The notes: generated by a model from the sequence alone, not told the origin. A stretch of 18,715 bases of DNA from Fidelibacterota bacterium (GCA_030634675.1 DAOWAH010000009.1:1-18715); one strand, 5' to 3'; shown: positions 1 to 8,477, counted from the first letter of the stretch. Numbers and translations are program-made.

Positions 1-775
1 TACCATCGATATGTAAAAAACTGACTTGATTGGAATTATATGAAAGTTGATTTGACCAGGGAGTCAGCAATTGTCCATTGGGGTAATACTGACTCATTAT
101 CTTCTGTTGTGGTGTTCGTTTTTTCCTTCGAATAACATCGAGCGGCTCAAACATAGTGAATTCATAGCGAACATTATCATTTTCGATGGTTACGGTATGT
201 CCGTCCATGATCATGATTGGAATCAAATACTTCCAGTTGGTAGTACCGTTGAAAGTAATAACATCACCTTTCCGGGGAATTCGCAAAGGCTTGAAATTAT
301 CACGATTACCTTGGGTACCCAGAAAGATATCGGGTTGGATATCATCGGGTGATAGTGAATATGGTTTTAATTTACCATTGGGCGATAATTGGAATTCTTC
401 ATCATTGACATATAATTGTTTGGCAATAATTTTAATTGTATCACCTGGTTCCGCAACGCACCGCTTTACATATTTTTGAAACACATCACGCGGGTATTTA
501 AAAATCAATACGTCTCCCGCCTGAGGTTCCCGAAATACGGGGAACTGGAAGTGGGGTAAACTGAAACCAATATCAGTATATGGAATTCCGATCCAATCCG
601 GGGTGCGCATTCCATAAACAAATTTAGATCCGATTAGAAAATCACCAGTCATGATAGTGTCTTCCATACTGCCCGTAGGTACGATATAGGCTTCAATAAT
701 AGTAGATTTTAGCGTGAAGGCGATGATAATAATGATGACAATCGATTTTACTTCGCGAATAACTTTATTTTTCAT
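1..775 (-). CDS. lepB: Signal peptidase I (partial, C-terminus beyond the window)
   Basis: Membrane-anchored Ser/Lys peptidase that removes signal peptides from exported proteins. The frame is open from an ATG at 775 to the left edge, about 258 residues. Residues 11-30 form an N-terminal hydrophobic anchor. It is followed directly by the Ser box PTGSMEDTI, with nucleophile Ser35, and by the Lys box KRCVAEPGD, with general base Lys103 (usual form KRxxGxPGD). After the Lys box comes an unusually long stretch of about 140 residues without the C-terminal GDNR-type motif, which must lie outside the window. Such long inserts are known from FCB-group LepB proteins. It lies 49 bases downstream of the RNase HII gene; lepB-rnhB-yraN clustering is common in bacteria. 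No clear Shine-Dalgarno is seen before the ATG. The family call is firm. Confidence 0.9.
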   Translation of the reverse strand, partial: MKNKVIREVKSIVIIIIIAFTLKSTIIEAYIVPTGSMEDTIMTGDFLIGSKFVYGMRTPDWIGIPYTDIGFSLPHFQFPVFREPQAGDVLIFKYPRDVFQKYVKRCVAEPGDTIKIIAKQLYVNDEEFQLSPNGKLKPYSLSPDDIQPDIFLGTQGNRDNFKPLRIPRKGDVITFNGTTNWKYLIPIMIMDGHTVTIENDNVRYEFTMFEPLDVIRRKKRTPQQKIMSQYYPNGQLLTPWSNQLSYNSNQVSFLHIDG

Positions 776-824
776 AGTGTTAAATTTACTGTTACTAAAA
801 TGTAGGGGAATAATAAATTTTCAA

Positions 825-1757
825 TCAATCCAATCCGATTGCTTTAAAATGCTTTATCCGTGGTCCGCCTTTCCTGAGCATTACCGTAAATACATCCAGC
901 CTGATATCTTTGATAATTTCAGTCTTCATCAGGTAATAATTGATGGCGCGTTGTAACTTGATTAATTTATTGTGATCCACCTTCTGTTCCGGAGTGCCAA
1001 GCTGTGTTTTTGTAATTGTCTTAACTTCAACAAAAATGATTTCTTCATCTGACTCGGCAATAATGTCAATCTCACCATAATTGCTGCAGGTTACATTAGT
1101 AGCAAGGATCGTCAACCCCTGCTTCATCAATTCCAAACAGGCCAGGCGTTCACCCCACCAGCCAACTCGTCGCTGCTCTTTGAGCCAGGAAATGGTGGGT
1201 AGCTGCTTAGCCACCGGCTTGTAACTCTTACGATGGATTGGCGTTGCTTTCAGTCCTGCTAATGCTTCCAGATGTTGTTTGGTTCCGTAGCCCTTGTGTC
1301 TGGCAAATCCATATTCGGGAAAGACTATATCCAAAGCCCGCATATGACGATCCCGGGTTACTTTGGCAATGATTGAAGCCGCTTTAATACAATCCACTTT
1401 CCCATCACCGCCAATAATACCTTCGTTAGGTACTATTTGCGTTGGTAAACCATATCCATCAATCAGCGCCTTATCCGGCTGAATACTTAATCGACCGAGT
1501 GCGATTTGCATGGCTTTGTAAGTAGCCTGTAAAATATTGATACGGTCAATCTCGGCCACAGCTACCCAGCCAATTCCTATCGCGATTGCCTGATCTTTAA
1601 TAATATCAGCCAAATATTCCCTTTTACGGGCAGTTAGTTTCTTGGAATCGGCCAATCCATTGATTGTATGATTTTCCGGTAAAATCACTGCTGCAGCACA
1701 AACCGGACCCGCCAGGGGTCCCCGTCCCGCTTCATCGACACCGGCAATTATTGCCAT
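825..1757 (-). CDS. rnhB: Ribonuclease HII fused to a YraN/UPF0102 nuclease-like domain
   Basis: Residues 1-187 are a complete RNase HII, which nicks RNA in RNA-DNA hybrids and at misincorporated ribonucleotides. The DEAGRG motif supplies Asp8 and Glu9; Asp100 and Asp118 complete the four-acid metal site with the spacing known from the E. coli enzyme, and AASIIAKVTRD follows. Residues 195-310 are a complete YraN (UPF0102) domain of the PD-(D/E)XK nuclease-like fold: GWWGERLA, then GEIDIIA with Asp231, then FVEVKT with Glu244 and Lys246. The two are normally separate neighbouring genes; here they are one frame with a linker of only about 8 residues. The ATG at 1757 follows an AAGGTGG ribosome site and overlaps the end of comEC by 10 bases, so coupling is likely. 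Both domains look catalytically intact. Confidence 0.93.
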   Translation of the reverse strand: MAIIAGVDEAGRGPLAGPVCAAAVILPENHTINGLADSKKLTARKREYLADIIKDQAIAIGIGWVAVAEIDRINILQATYKAMQIALGRLSIQPDKALIDGYGLPTQIVPNEGIIGGDGKVDCIKAASIIAKVTRDRHMRALDIVFPEYGFARHKGYGTKQHLEALAGLKATPIHRKSYKPVAKQLPTISWLKEQRRVGWWGERLACLELMKQGLTILATNVTCSNYGEIDIIAESDEEIIFVEVKTITKTQLGTPEQKVDHNKLIKLQRAINYYLMKTEIIKDIRLDVFTVMLRKGGPRIKHFKAIGLD

Positions 1758-4120
1758 TCTACCACCTTAATTTGATAACCATCGGAGTGCATCCAGATCG
1801 CCTGCTGCAGATCAGTACGCATTACATTAGCCCCGGCCCCTTCCAAACGCCGAATAGTAATCGGGGATGGATGTTGAAATTTATTTCGCTTTCCAACTGA
1901 AACCACAGCCTGTTGCGGTCTAACGGCCGAGATGAATGCAGGCGTGGTTCCGGTTATCGATCCGTGGTGAGCTACTTTTAACACATCCGAATCTAAGCAT
2001 TTTCCCAATGCCATTAGCAAGCGGTCGCCTTCATATTCCAAATCTCCAGTAAATAAAAATGAGGTTTGCCCATAAATCAATTTGAACACAATGCTCCAGT
2101 TATTCAGATTATGCTCATCCTGAATCAGGATTGAATCCGGTGCAAATATTTGGATGGCCGTATTATCATCAATCCTGTAAATATCGCCTTTTAATGGGTG
2201 CTGGTAGGCAATGCCATAATGTGAAATCGTAGATAAAATCGATTGGTAGGTGTGGGATGAATAGTCAACAGTTGTATCCCACACTGTGTCTACGGGCACA
2301 GTTTCAAGAACCGTCCTGATTCCTCCGATATGGTCATTGTGCGGATGAGTCATTACGACATAATCAAATTTGTCGATACCAAGGTATTTGGCCGTTGGAA
2401 TTACAACACTTTTTCCCATATCTTTTTTCCGAAATGCCAGTCCAGCGTCAATAAGCATCGTTTTTTGATTAGCAAATTTGATAATCGTCGCATCACCCTG
2501 CCCTACATCAAGAATTATTACCTCTAATCCGGGACGTACTAGAGCCCAATTCCAAACCCCACCGGTAAATACGGTTAAAATGATAATTATTATCAACTTC
2601 CTTTTCTCCGCCAGACTCAGTAAATAAATTGACAATATGAAAGCACAATAGATCAGAATACCCATAAAATCCGGTTTCGGTACATCAATTGCGGCAAACG
2701 GCAACCGGGAAAATTCCTTGGCCAAATGGATAATTATTTCTGCAAGAAACCACAGTGTATTTCCGATAGCATAACCAATAAATGGAATCCAGTTTAAAAA
2801 CAGTAATGCAAATCCAAGTGCGACCAGTACACCGATCAAGGGCACAATAATGACATTTGCCACCAGCGAAATCAGCGGCAGACGGTGAAAGAATAACACC
2901 GTAAATGGCAAAGTGCCAATCTGGGCTGATAGTGATACCAGAAACAATCCCCAGGTAAATTTTAAAAACTTATTTTGAATATTACTTATACGCAGCCGCT
3001 CCGGGACAATTTGCTCAAATAAATTATAAAAGAAAATGATTGATACGACAGCTGTAAAACTTAATAAAAAGCCCAAGTCATAGATAAATGTCGGATTAAT
3101 AATGAGAATTAAAAAAGCAGCCGTTGCGATCAGATTCCAGACGTTTGCCGGTCGATTGACCACGGGAGCCAATATGTATAGTCCGGTCATAATGGCAGCT
3201 CGAATTACACTGGGCTTTCCGCCCGTGAGGGCCACGAAGAAAACCAACCCAATGATTACTGCCAAACGATCCCATCCCCAGGGAATGCGTAGAATCCGTG
3301 TCAGAGCCAGCAGTATAATCAGGACATAGCCCACATGTAACCCCGATACCGCTAATACATGAATTACGCCCGTATTGGCAAAAGCTGTACGAACTTCAGG
3401 ATCAACCTCAGATTTATCACCAAGAATTAAAGCCTGCAGTAAACCGGCCGGTTGACCGCCGACTCTGACATTGAAAATTTCCCTGATTTGGCTGCGAAGA
3501 TGTTCTAACCATTGGCCGACTGACCGATCAATATTATGGTCAAGGTGAATTGGTATCTTATCATCCGAATAAATTCTGCCATAGATTCCCTGGCGGTGAT
3601 AGTATGATCGAAAATTAAAAGCGCCTGGATTACGGGGACCTTCAAGGGCATAAAATTTACCGGCACCACTTAAAGTATCACTTAAAGCAATGCTTATTTT
3701 TTCATCAATATATACATTATATGACATTTGTCCCGCATATGATATGAAATCACCATTTAGTGCCAAATTATCTATTTCGATGCGCTTTCCACGATCAGTA
3801 TCATTGACTGCTCGAACGATACCCTGGAAAGATACGGTTTCATGATCAAGCTGATGAGCCAGATCTGCCCGGAATCCTGACTGATGGATACTCATGGAAT
3901 GGTTCAGCCAGCCAAAACTGAATATGGTTATGAGCCAGAACATAATCAGCCAGCTATCACGGTTAGTCACGACCACTCCAATCAACGCAACTAACAAAAA
4001 TAAGATAGCACATATGGTATTGGGTATAAAGCCGGCGGTAATAATTCCTCCGATCATCAAGAGGACTAACCAGACCATTGGTACCCGTTTATAAATCGTA
4101 GATATATTCGAAAAATACAC
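1748..4120 (-). CDS. comEC: ComEC/Rec2 DNA-uptake channel protein
   Basis: Inner-membrane channel that passes single-stranded DNA into the cytoplasm during natural transformation. At 790 residues it has the full family architecture: N-terminal membrane helices (about 15-75), a soluble DUF4131/OB-like region (about 80-190), the multi-helix Competence domain (about 225-510, including ALILGDKSEV and VSGLHVGYV), and a C-terminal metallo-beta-lactamase-like domain starting near 535 with ILDVGQGD. Its metal motif THPHNDH (His592, His594, Asp596, His597) is intact, followed by LFTGDLE and VAHHGS, so the putative nuclease domain keeps its ligands. The first start is a GTG at 4120; an ATG at 4078 is an alternative and neither has a strong ribosome site. 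It is the first gene of the left minus-strand block and overlaps the RNase HII gene. No other competence genes are in the window. Confidence 0.93.
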   Translation of the reverse strand: MYFSNISTIYKRVPMVWLVLLMIGGIITAGFIPNTICAILFLLVALIGVVVTNRDSWLIMFWLITIFSFGWLNHSMSIHQSGFRADLAHQLDHETVSFQGIVRAVNDTDRGKRIEIDNLALNGDFISYAGQMSYNVYIDEKISIALSDTLSGAGKFYALEGPRNPGAFNFRSYYHRQGIYGRIYSDDKIPIHLDHNIDRSVGQWLEHLRSQIREIFNVRVGGQPAGLLQALILGDKSEVDPEVRTAFANTGVIHVLAVSGLHVGYVLIILLALTRILRIPWGWDRLAVIIGLVFFVALTGGKPSVIRAAIMTGLYILAPVVNRPANVWNLIATAAFLILIINPTFIYDLGFLLSFTAVVSIIFFYNLFEQIVPERLRISNIQNKFLKFTWGLFLVSLSAQIGTLPFTVLFFHRLPLISLVANVIIVPLIGVLVALGFALLFLNWIPFIGYAIGNTLWFLAEIIIHLAKEFSRLPFAAIDVPKPDFMGILIYCAFILSIYLLSLAEKRKLIIIIILTVFTGGVWNWALVRPGLEVIILDVGQGDATIIKFANQKTMLIDAGLAFRKKDMGKSVVIPTAKYLGIDKFDYVVMTHPHNDHIGGIRTVLETVPVDTVWDTTVDYSSHTYQSILSTISHYGIAYQHPLKGDIYRIDDNTAIQIFAPDSILIQDEHNLNNWSIVFKLIYGQTSFLFTGDLEYEGDRLLMALGKCLDSDVLKVAHHGSITGTTPAFISAVRPQQAVVSVGKRNKFQHPSPITIRRLEGAGANVMRTDLQQAIWMHSDGYQIKVVEWQ

Positions 4121-4257
4121 CTGCTAAATTGGACAAGCTGATGGGGAAAATACCAGATGAATTTTCCCGGAATGAATGTTCATTAAATTCCATTTTGTCG
4201 TAACAAGTCTACGCCATTAACTTGCCCGTTATATTTTACAATCAAAGAGGATCGTTC
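4121..4257. promoter_or_regulatory. Divergent control region between comEC and the symporter gene
   Basis: This 137-base gap separates two genes read away from each other, so promoters for both should lie here. Two dyads are visible. GGGAAAAT at 4144-4151 pairs with ATTTTCCC at 4161-4168 around a 9-base loop. A 14-base palindrome, AATGAATGTTCATT, lies at 4171-4184. Neither is followed by a T run, so they look more like operator sites than terminators. AT-rich TATATT near 4229-4235 is a possible -10 box for the rightward gene, but no matching -35 is convincing. An AAAGAGG ribosome site at 4244-4250 serves the symporter start. No regulator can be named. Confidence 0.4.
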
Positions 4258-5868
4258 ATGAATCGAGCCAAAGCGGGTCTAATTGCCTTCGGAATTATTT
4301 TCCTCATCCTTATTATTTTCGGAATTGAACCGTATAATGCGGTATGGTCATTTCCCGGAAATTTCGATTTTATTCGTAATCTACCAAGCTCAGATCTACC
4401 CATCGGCGCCATACCCCTCTTGATCATCGTACTGGTTGGAACCGGTGTTTATGTGACAGTGAAACTTGGTTTTCCCCAGATTAAACATTTCTGGCATGGT
4501 GTAAAAGTCACTATGGGAATCTATGATAACCCCGAAGACGAAGGCGACCTCAACCATTTTCGGGCTCTGACCACCGCTTTATCGGCCACGGTTGGAATTG
4601 GTAATATTGCCGGGGTGGCTACGGCCATCTATTATGGCGGTCCCGGAGCGATATTCTGGATGTGGATTACAGCATTCTTTGGTACGACCTTGAAGTATGC
4701 GGAATGTTCCTTGTCTCTGAAATACCGTGAAATTCGCCCGGATGGAGCCACTGCCGGCGGACCGATGTATACGATTGAACACGGTCTCGGCAAAAACTGG
4801 CGCTGGCTGGCGGTTGCCTTCGCTGCTTTTGCAATCATCTGCTCATTTGCTACCGGGAACGCGGTTCAATCATTTACCGTATCTGATCAGATTTATTCCG
4901 AGGTGGCTCAAATTGTGGGAACCAGCCATTTCCTGACAATCAAGCATCAACTGTTTGAGAATTATTCCCTGTCAGTTCAGCAGGTTATTAACGGTCTGGT
5001 CATGGCAACATTGGTAGCGTTGGTTATTATTGGCGGTATCCGACGTATTGGACATGTAACCGGTGTGCTCGCTCCGGTGATGGCTTTGATCTATGTCAGT
5101 GCAACCCTGTTGATTGTCCTGTCTCACCTCCCAATGCTGGGGGAAAGTTTTTCGATGATCTTCCGCTGGGCTTTCAATCCACCAGCGGAAATTGCCGGCA
5201 TCGCTGGGGGCAGTTTTCTGGTTTTTATGAATACGCTCCTGTGGGGTATCAAGCGCGGCCTGTACTCCAACGAGGCCGGCCAGGGCAGTGCCGCCATCGC
5301 CCACTCCACCGCAAAGACTAAATACCCGATCCGCGAAGGTTCGGTAGCAATGCTGGGTCCATTCATCGATACAATCGTGATTTGCACCTTGACAGGATTA
5401 GTTATCCTCACCACCGGCGCCTGGCAACATACCGCTTTTTATGTAAATCGGATCGATCCGAACTTCACCACCGAATTGCTCAATGGCAGTCTGTTGACAT
5501 CCCTGGCTTTCAAGGACGGTTTGAGCTGGTTATTTGCCGGTGGCGATAAAATTGTTACCATCTCGGTACTTCTGTTTGCAATTTCAACCGCCATAAGTTG
5601 GTCGTTTTACGGTGACCGGGCATCCGAATATCTGTTCGGCAATAAGGCTATCCTGCCCTATCGCTGGGTGTTTGTTTTATTCGTTTTCATCGGCGCGATC
5701 GTACCGCTGGAGGCTGCCTGGGCTTTTGGTGACGCCGCGTTGGGATTCATGACCTTCCCCAATCTGATCTCAATTATTCTGCTTTCCGGCGCCCTGCGTA
5801 AAATGACTAAAGAGTATTTCGCCGTGGATCACAAACCCTATGTTAAATCAAGCTTCCATGAAAAATGA
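4258..5868 (+). CDS. Alanine/glycine:cation symporter (AGCS family)
   Basis: Sodium-coupled uptake carrier for alanine or glycine in the inner membrane, of the LeuT-like fold. The protein is 536 residues, hydrophobic, with about 11 membrane spans. Family signatures are clear: GIGNIAGVATAIYYGGPGA then FWMWITAFFGTTLKYAE (about 115-155), NEAGQGSAAIAHSTAKT near 336, and SWSFYGDRASEYLFG near the C-terminus. An upstream TTG at 4222 would give a longer frame, but the ATG at 4258 has AAAGAGG seven bases before it and begins a normal N-terminus, so it was chosen. The 3' end overlaps the inositol-phosphatase-like gene, suggesting co-translation. Substrate (alanine versus glycine, Na+ versus H+) cannot be decided from sequence. 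Confidence 0.93.
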   Translation: MNRAKAGLIAFGIIFLILIIFGIEPYNAVWSFPGNFDFIRNLPSSDLPIGAIPLLIIVLVGTGVYVTVKLGFPQIKHFWHGVKVTMGIYDNPEDEGDLNHFRALTTALSATVGIGNIAGVATAIYYGGPGAIFWMWITAFFGTTLKYAECSLSLKYREIRPDGATAGGPMYTIEHGLGKNWRWLAVAFAAFAIICSFATGNAVQSFTVSDQIYSEVAQIVGTSHFLTIKHQLFENYSLSVQQVINGLVMATLVALVIIGGIRRIGHVTGVLAPVMALIYVSATLLIVLSHLPMLGESFSMIFRWAFNPPAEIAGIAGGSFLVFMNTLLWGIKRGLYSNEAGQGSAAIAHSTAKTKYPIREGSVAMLGPFIDTIVICTLTGLVILTTGAWQHTAFYVNRIDPNFTTELLNGSLLTSLAFKDGLSWLFAGGDKIVTISVLLFAISTAISWSFYGDRASEYLFGNKAILPYRWVFVLFVFIGAIVPLEAAWAFGDAALGFMTFPNLISIILLSGALRKMTKEYFAVDHKPYVKSSFHEK

Positions 5869-6697
5869 AGGTCCGGTTCAGTTTAGCGACCTGTTTGCAG
5901 TAGCATTAGAAGCAGCACTTGCGGCTCGTGACATAATTAATTTAGCAGCGGATCAGCCAAAACAAATCGACTACAAAGGCGCCACCGATCTGGTCACCGC
6001 TACCGATCGTGAATCAGAAGCGGTTATCACCGGTATCATCAAAAGGCAATTCTCGGACCACCAGATTCTGGCCGAGGAAAGCGGTAGAACCCAGAATAAG
6101 TCCGACTACGTATGGTTAATTGATCCGTTAGATGGAACCACAAATTTTGTGCATGGCTATCCCTCCTACGCCGTTTCCATCGGAATAACTTATCAGGAGA
6201 ACCTTGTTTGCGGAGTAATAGTGGAATTACCGGCGAATCATGTATATCATGCGATCCGCGAACAGGGCGCTTTTTGTGATAACCAACCAATCTCGGTTTC
6301 AAACGTGTCCGAATTGGGAAAATCCCTGTTAGTAACCGGCTTTGGTTATGTGCACGATGCCGCCTGGCAGGCCAATATGGAGCTGTTTAAGCATTTTACC
6401 GACATTACCCAGGGTGTACGCCGTCTCGGCGCAGCAGCGATTGATTTTGCCCATGTTGCCAGCGGAAAAGTAGACGGCTTCTGGGAATTCAATCTTAATC
6501 CCTGGGATGTGGCTGCCGGGATTCTGTTGGTGAAAGAAGCGGGTGGTAAAATCAGCCGGATGGATGGTGAAAAATATTCTATTTATGATAACCAGATGTT
6601 GGCTTCCAACGGCCGCTTGCATAGTCAGCTACTTAAAAATATCGCTGCAGTACAAATCGAAAATTCAACCAGGGTATCTGGCAGAAACCACGATTAA
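5840..6697 (+). CDS. suhB: Inositol monophosphatase family protein
   Basis: Mg2+-dependent phosphatase of the FIG superfamily, acting on inositol-1-phosphate or related sugar phosphates; bacterial SuhB homologues also act as ribosome/transcription factors. The 285-residue length is normal. All metal ligands are present: Glu79 in AEESG, Asp95 and Asp98 in WLIDPLDGTTNF, and Asp223 in NPWDVAAG, with the second-signature tail KEAGGKIS. The start is uncertain: ATG at 5840 or at 5858. Both fall inside the end of the symporter gene and neither has a strong ribosome site, so reinitiation or coupling is likely. The link between an amino-acid carrier and this enzyme is not explained by a known pathway. 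The gene symbol is by family only; CysQ-like or other FIG substrates cannot be excluded. Confidence 0.9.
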   Translation: MLNQASMKNEGPVQFSDLFAVALEAALAARDIINLAADQPKQIDYKGATDLVTATDRESEAVITGIIKRQFSDHQILAEESGRTQNKSDYVWLIDPLDGTTNFVHGYPSYAVSIGITYQENLVCGVIVELPANHVYHAIREQGAFCDNQPISVSNVSELGKSLLVTGFGYVHDAAWQANMELFKHFTDITQGVRRLGAAAIDFAHVASGKVDGFWEFNLNPWDVAAGILLVKEAGGKISRMDGEKYSIYDNQMLASNGRLHSQLLKNIAAVQIENSTRVSGRNHD

Positions 6698-7088
6698 GCC
6701 ATTCAGCTTGCCAACCAAAGTCCCCGATTTTCCATCACTGCAAAGATAATGTAGATTTCTTATCCCGTTTGTACTAAAAACCGTCACGGACACTTCAAGT
6801 GTCCATGACGGTTAGGACAACTGTTCTCATCAAAGTGATAAGTGTTATTACTGCTCAAGGATTCAAGTTGAACCGTCCGGAATTTCCGGAAATATTATTA
6901 ATGTGTTCAGAAATTGTTCGGTTATCTCTTCCAAATAGAGTACACAACAATGGCTACGAAAGCCAAACTGTATCTTCAGTTAATTGTACTTCAAGGGACG
7001 GAGCACCCCTCGCAGGCTTATAAATGGTGATATCTGTATTATTCTTTACCATGGATTTGAAGAATTTCTAAATAGTCCTAATATTTAC
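6698..7088. other. Intergenic stretch without a recognisable gene
   Basis: The 391 bases lie between convergent genes (the phosphatase on plus, peptidase E on minus). Apart from the hairpin at 6781-6811, no frame gives a credible protein on either strand. The one open frame on plus (6799-7023) begins inside the hairpin, has no ribosome site and shows no family resemblance. It may hold transcription ends of both flanking genes. Confidence 0.5.
6781..6811 (-). terminator. Strong hairpin, terminator-like on the minus strand
   Basis: Two 15-base arms, CCGTCACGGACACTT and AAGTGTCCATGACGG, pair with one mismatch around a minimal loop. On the minus strand the stem is followed by TTTTT (complement of 6776-6780), the form of an intrinsic terminator. 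It would end transcription coming leftward from peptidase E, whose stop is about 280 bases away. On the plus strand only GTTAGGAC follows, so it would be a weaker terminator for the phosphatase gene. Confidence 0.6.
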
Positions 7089-7826
7089 TTAAATATTCCG
7101 TAATTGTTCACCTGTGAGTATTTCCCGAACCTCCTGGCCATACTTGAATATTTTCACTGGTCTATCACCAATAACAGTTATGTCGTGACCTTCGAACCGT
7201 AAAATACTGCCTTCATACAGACCGACTACCGGGGTATCCCGATTAACGGTAATAAATTCATTCAAACGGTCAGTGCGGGACTCACCGGTGTGTCCTTCCG
7301 GTTTGGCATCGATAAAATGGGGATTGAGCTGAAATGGGATCAAACCTAAAGCATTTAACGAGGGAGGTTCGATGATGGGCATATCGTTGGTGGTCATGAT
7401 CGTTGGACATGCTACATTAGATCCGGCACTCCAGCCGATATAGGGTTTTCCCTTCGCGATCATTTCCCGGATTGGGTTTAGCAATTGATAGCGATATAAT
7501 TCCGCAAGCAAATGAAAGGTGTTCCCGCCCCCGATCATAATGGCATCGACTGCTCGCAGAGTCTCAATTTTATCAGGCCTGTTATGCAGGGACAGTACTT
7601 CAAACCCCAATTCCAGAAAGCGTTCTGCTACCTTCCGGGCATAGTCAGCATAGGAAATAGTCACACCGGCAAACGGGATGAATGCGATTGTCTTTACGAC
7701 CGAACCTAAAAATGCTTTAATGGCCGATTCGGGGTATGCCAGATATGATTCCCCAAAATTAGTGGAATTACTCAGCAGCAGGAGCCGTCGATTGGAAAAA
7801 ATGTCTTGATCGGTCATTCTGTCCAT
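7089..7826 (-). CDS. pepE: Peptidase E, alpha-aspartyl dipeptidase (family S51)
   Basis: Cytoplasmic serine peptidase of the class I glutamine amidotransferase-like fold that cleaves dipeptides with N-terminal aspartate. At 245 residues it is slightly longer than E. coli PepE (229). GGGNTFHLL at 99-107 is followed by the nucleophile elbow GWSAGSN with Ser133, then Asp148 in TNDMPI and His170 in NPHF. The 15 and 22 residue spacings equal those of the E. coli triad Ser120-Asp135-His157, so it should be active. The start is ATG at 7826 or at 7817; no clear ribosome site supports either. It is a single gene between a hairpin-bearing gap and a transposase remnant, with no functional partner nearby. 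Confidence 0.92.
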   Translation of the reverse strand: MDRMTDQDIFSNRRLLLLSNSTNFGESYLAYPESAIKAFLGSVVKTIAFIPFAGVTISYADYARKVAERFLELGFEVLSLHNRPDKIETLRAVDAIMIGGGNTFHLLAELYRYQLLNPIREMIAKGKPYIGWSAGSNVACPTIMTTNDMPIIEPPSLNALGLIPFQLNPHFIDAKPEGHTGESRTDRLNEFITVNRDTPVVGLYEGSILRFEGHDITVIGDRPVKIFKYGQEVREILTGEQLRNI

Positions 7827-7943
7827 TTATTGTAGTGTCCAGTCAACTTTAGCGGTTTTATCCTATCAATTATCCGACTCTGTTTATTTGATCAATTTTC
7901 AAATGAGTCTTTTTAAACGGTGTTGAACCTAAAATCATTCCCA

Positions 7944-7956
7944 ATCCCGAAGGGAT
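7944..7956 (+). repeat. REP-like palindrome L1 (outer left)
   Basis: ATCCC-GAA-GGGAT, a perfect 5-base-pair stem with a three-base GAA loop, followed by GAAATGAC. It has the same layout as the unit at 7994-8006 and lies in the same orientation, on the left side of the transposase remnant. Confidence 0.6.
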
Positions 7957-7993
7957 GAAATGACTATAACTCATGATCACCCAAATGAATAAA

Positions 7994-8006
7994 ACCCCGA
8001 AGGGGT
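7994..8006 (+). repeat. REP-like palindrome L2 (inner left)
   Basis: ACCCC-GAA-GGGGT followed by GATATGATG, 9 bases beyond the end of the transposase frame. The motif stem-GAA-stem-GATATGAT is the best preserved of the four units and closely resembles the reverse complement of the unit at 8546-8558. Such stems are the recognition sites of REP-associated tyrosine transposases. Confidence 0.65.
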
Positions 8007-8015
8007 GATATGATG

Positions 8016-8477
8016 TTACTTCAACCATTCAAATAAAAATTGCTCTTTATGTGGTATATCAAATTTATCGAGAAATTCTATATACTCTTCCCGAAATGTC
8101 CTTTTACGATGGTGTTCCTCCTGGTTTTTTATATAATTGTAAATCATTTCAATCTGGGAATGCCCATAAGAAAATGCCCCATATCCCTTTTGCCAGGAAA
8201 ATTTGCCCCTACTTCAAGGATTATCGTTAATAAAATTGCTGCTGTTGTTCTTCACATCCCGCAATAAATCAGAAATAGACATTGCGGGTTTTAATCCGAT
8301 AAATGCATGGACGTGATCACCTATGCCATTAACAATGATGGGTTTATGGCCTTTATTTTTTATGATACCGGATATGTATTTGAATACATCATCGCACCAA
8401 GGTTTTCGCAATAAATTGTTTCTACCCTTAACAGCAAATATACTTTGGATATAGATTTGTGTGAATGTTCCCGCCAT
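8016..8477 (-). pseudogene. REP-associated tyrosine transposase (IS200-like TnpA), broken by an in-frame TGA
   Basis: Y1 (HUH) single-strand transposase of the TnpA-REP/RAYT type. From ATG at 8477 the frame gives AGTFTQIYIQSIFAVKGR, then the HUH motif GDHVHAFIGLKP near residues 53-64, and stops at TGA (8214-8216) after 87 residues. The same frame then continues without break: GKFSWQKGYGAFSYGHSQ, then YNYIKNQEEHHRKRTFREE with the expected catalytic Tyr of the YIxNQ motif, ending at TAA (8016-8018). Full length would be 153 residues, normal for the family. A single base change TGG to TGA explains the break. The truncated product would lack the catalytic Tyr and so be inactive. TGA ends other genes here, so recoding is unlikely. 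Confidence 0.88.

Noticed and set aside
4222..4257. TTG start adding 12 residues to the AGCS symporter
   Set aside because: The ATG at 4258 has a good AAAGAGG ribosome site at proper spacing; the TTG has none and would place that site inside the coding region.
6799..7023. 74-codon plus-strand open frame after the hairpin
   Set aside because: It starts inside the hairpin, has no ribosome site, and its product resembles no known protein.
8214..8216. UGA read as Trp or selenocysteine in the transposase
   Set aside because: TGA ends pgsA, recR, cinA and thpR at overlapping junctions, so UGA is a normal stop here, and the family has no selenocysteine at this point.
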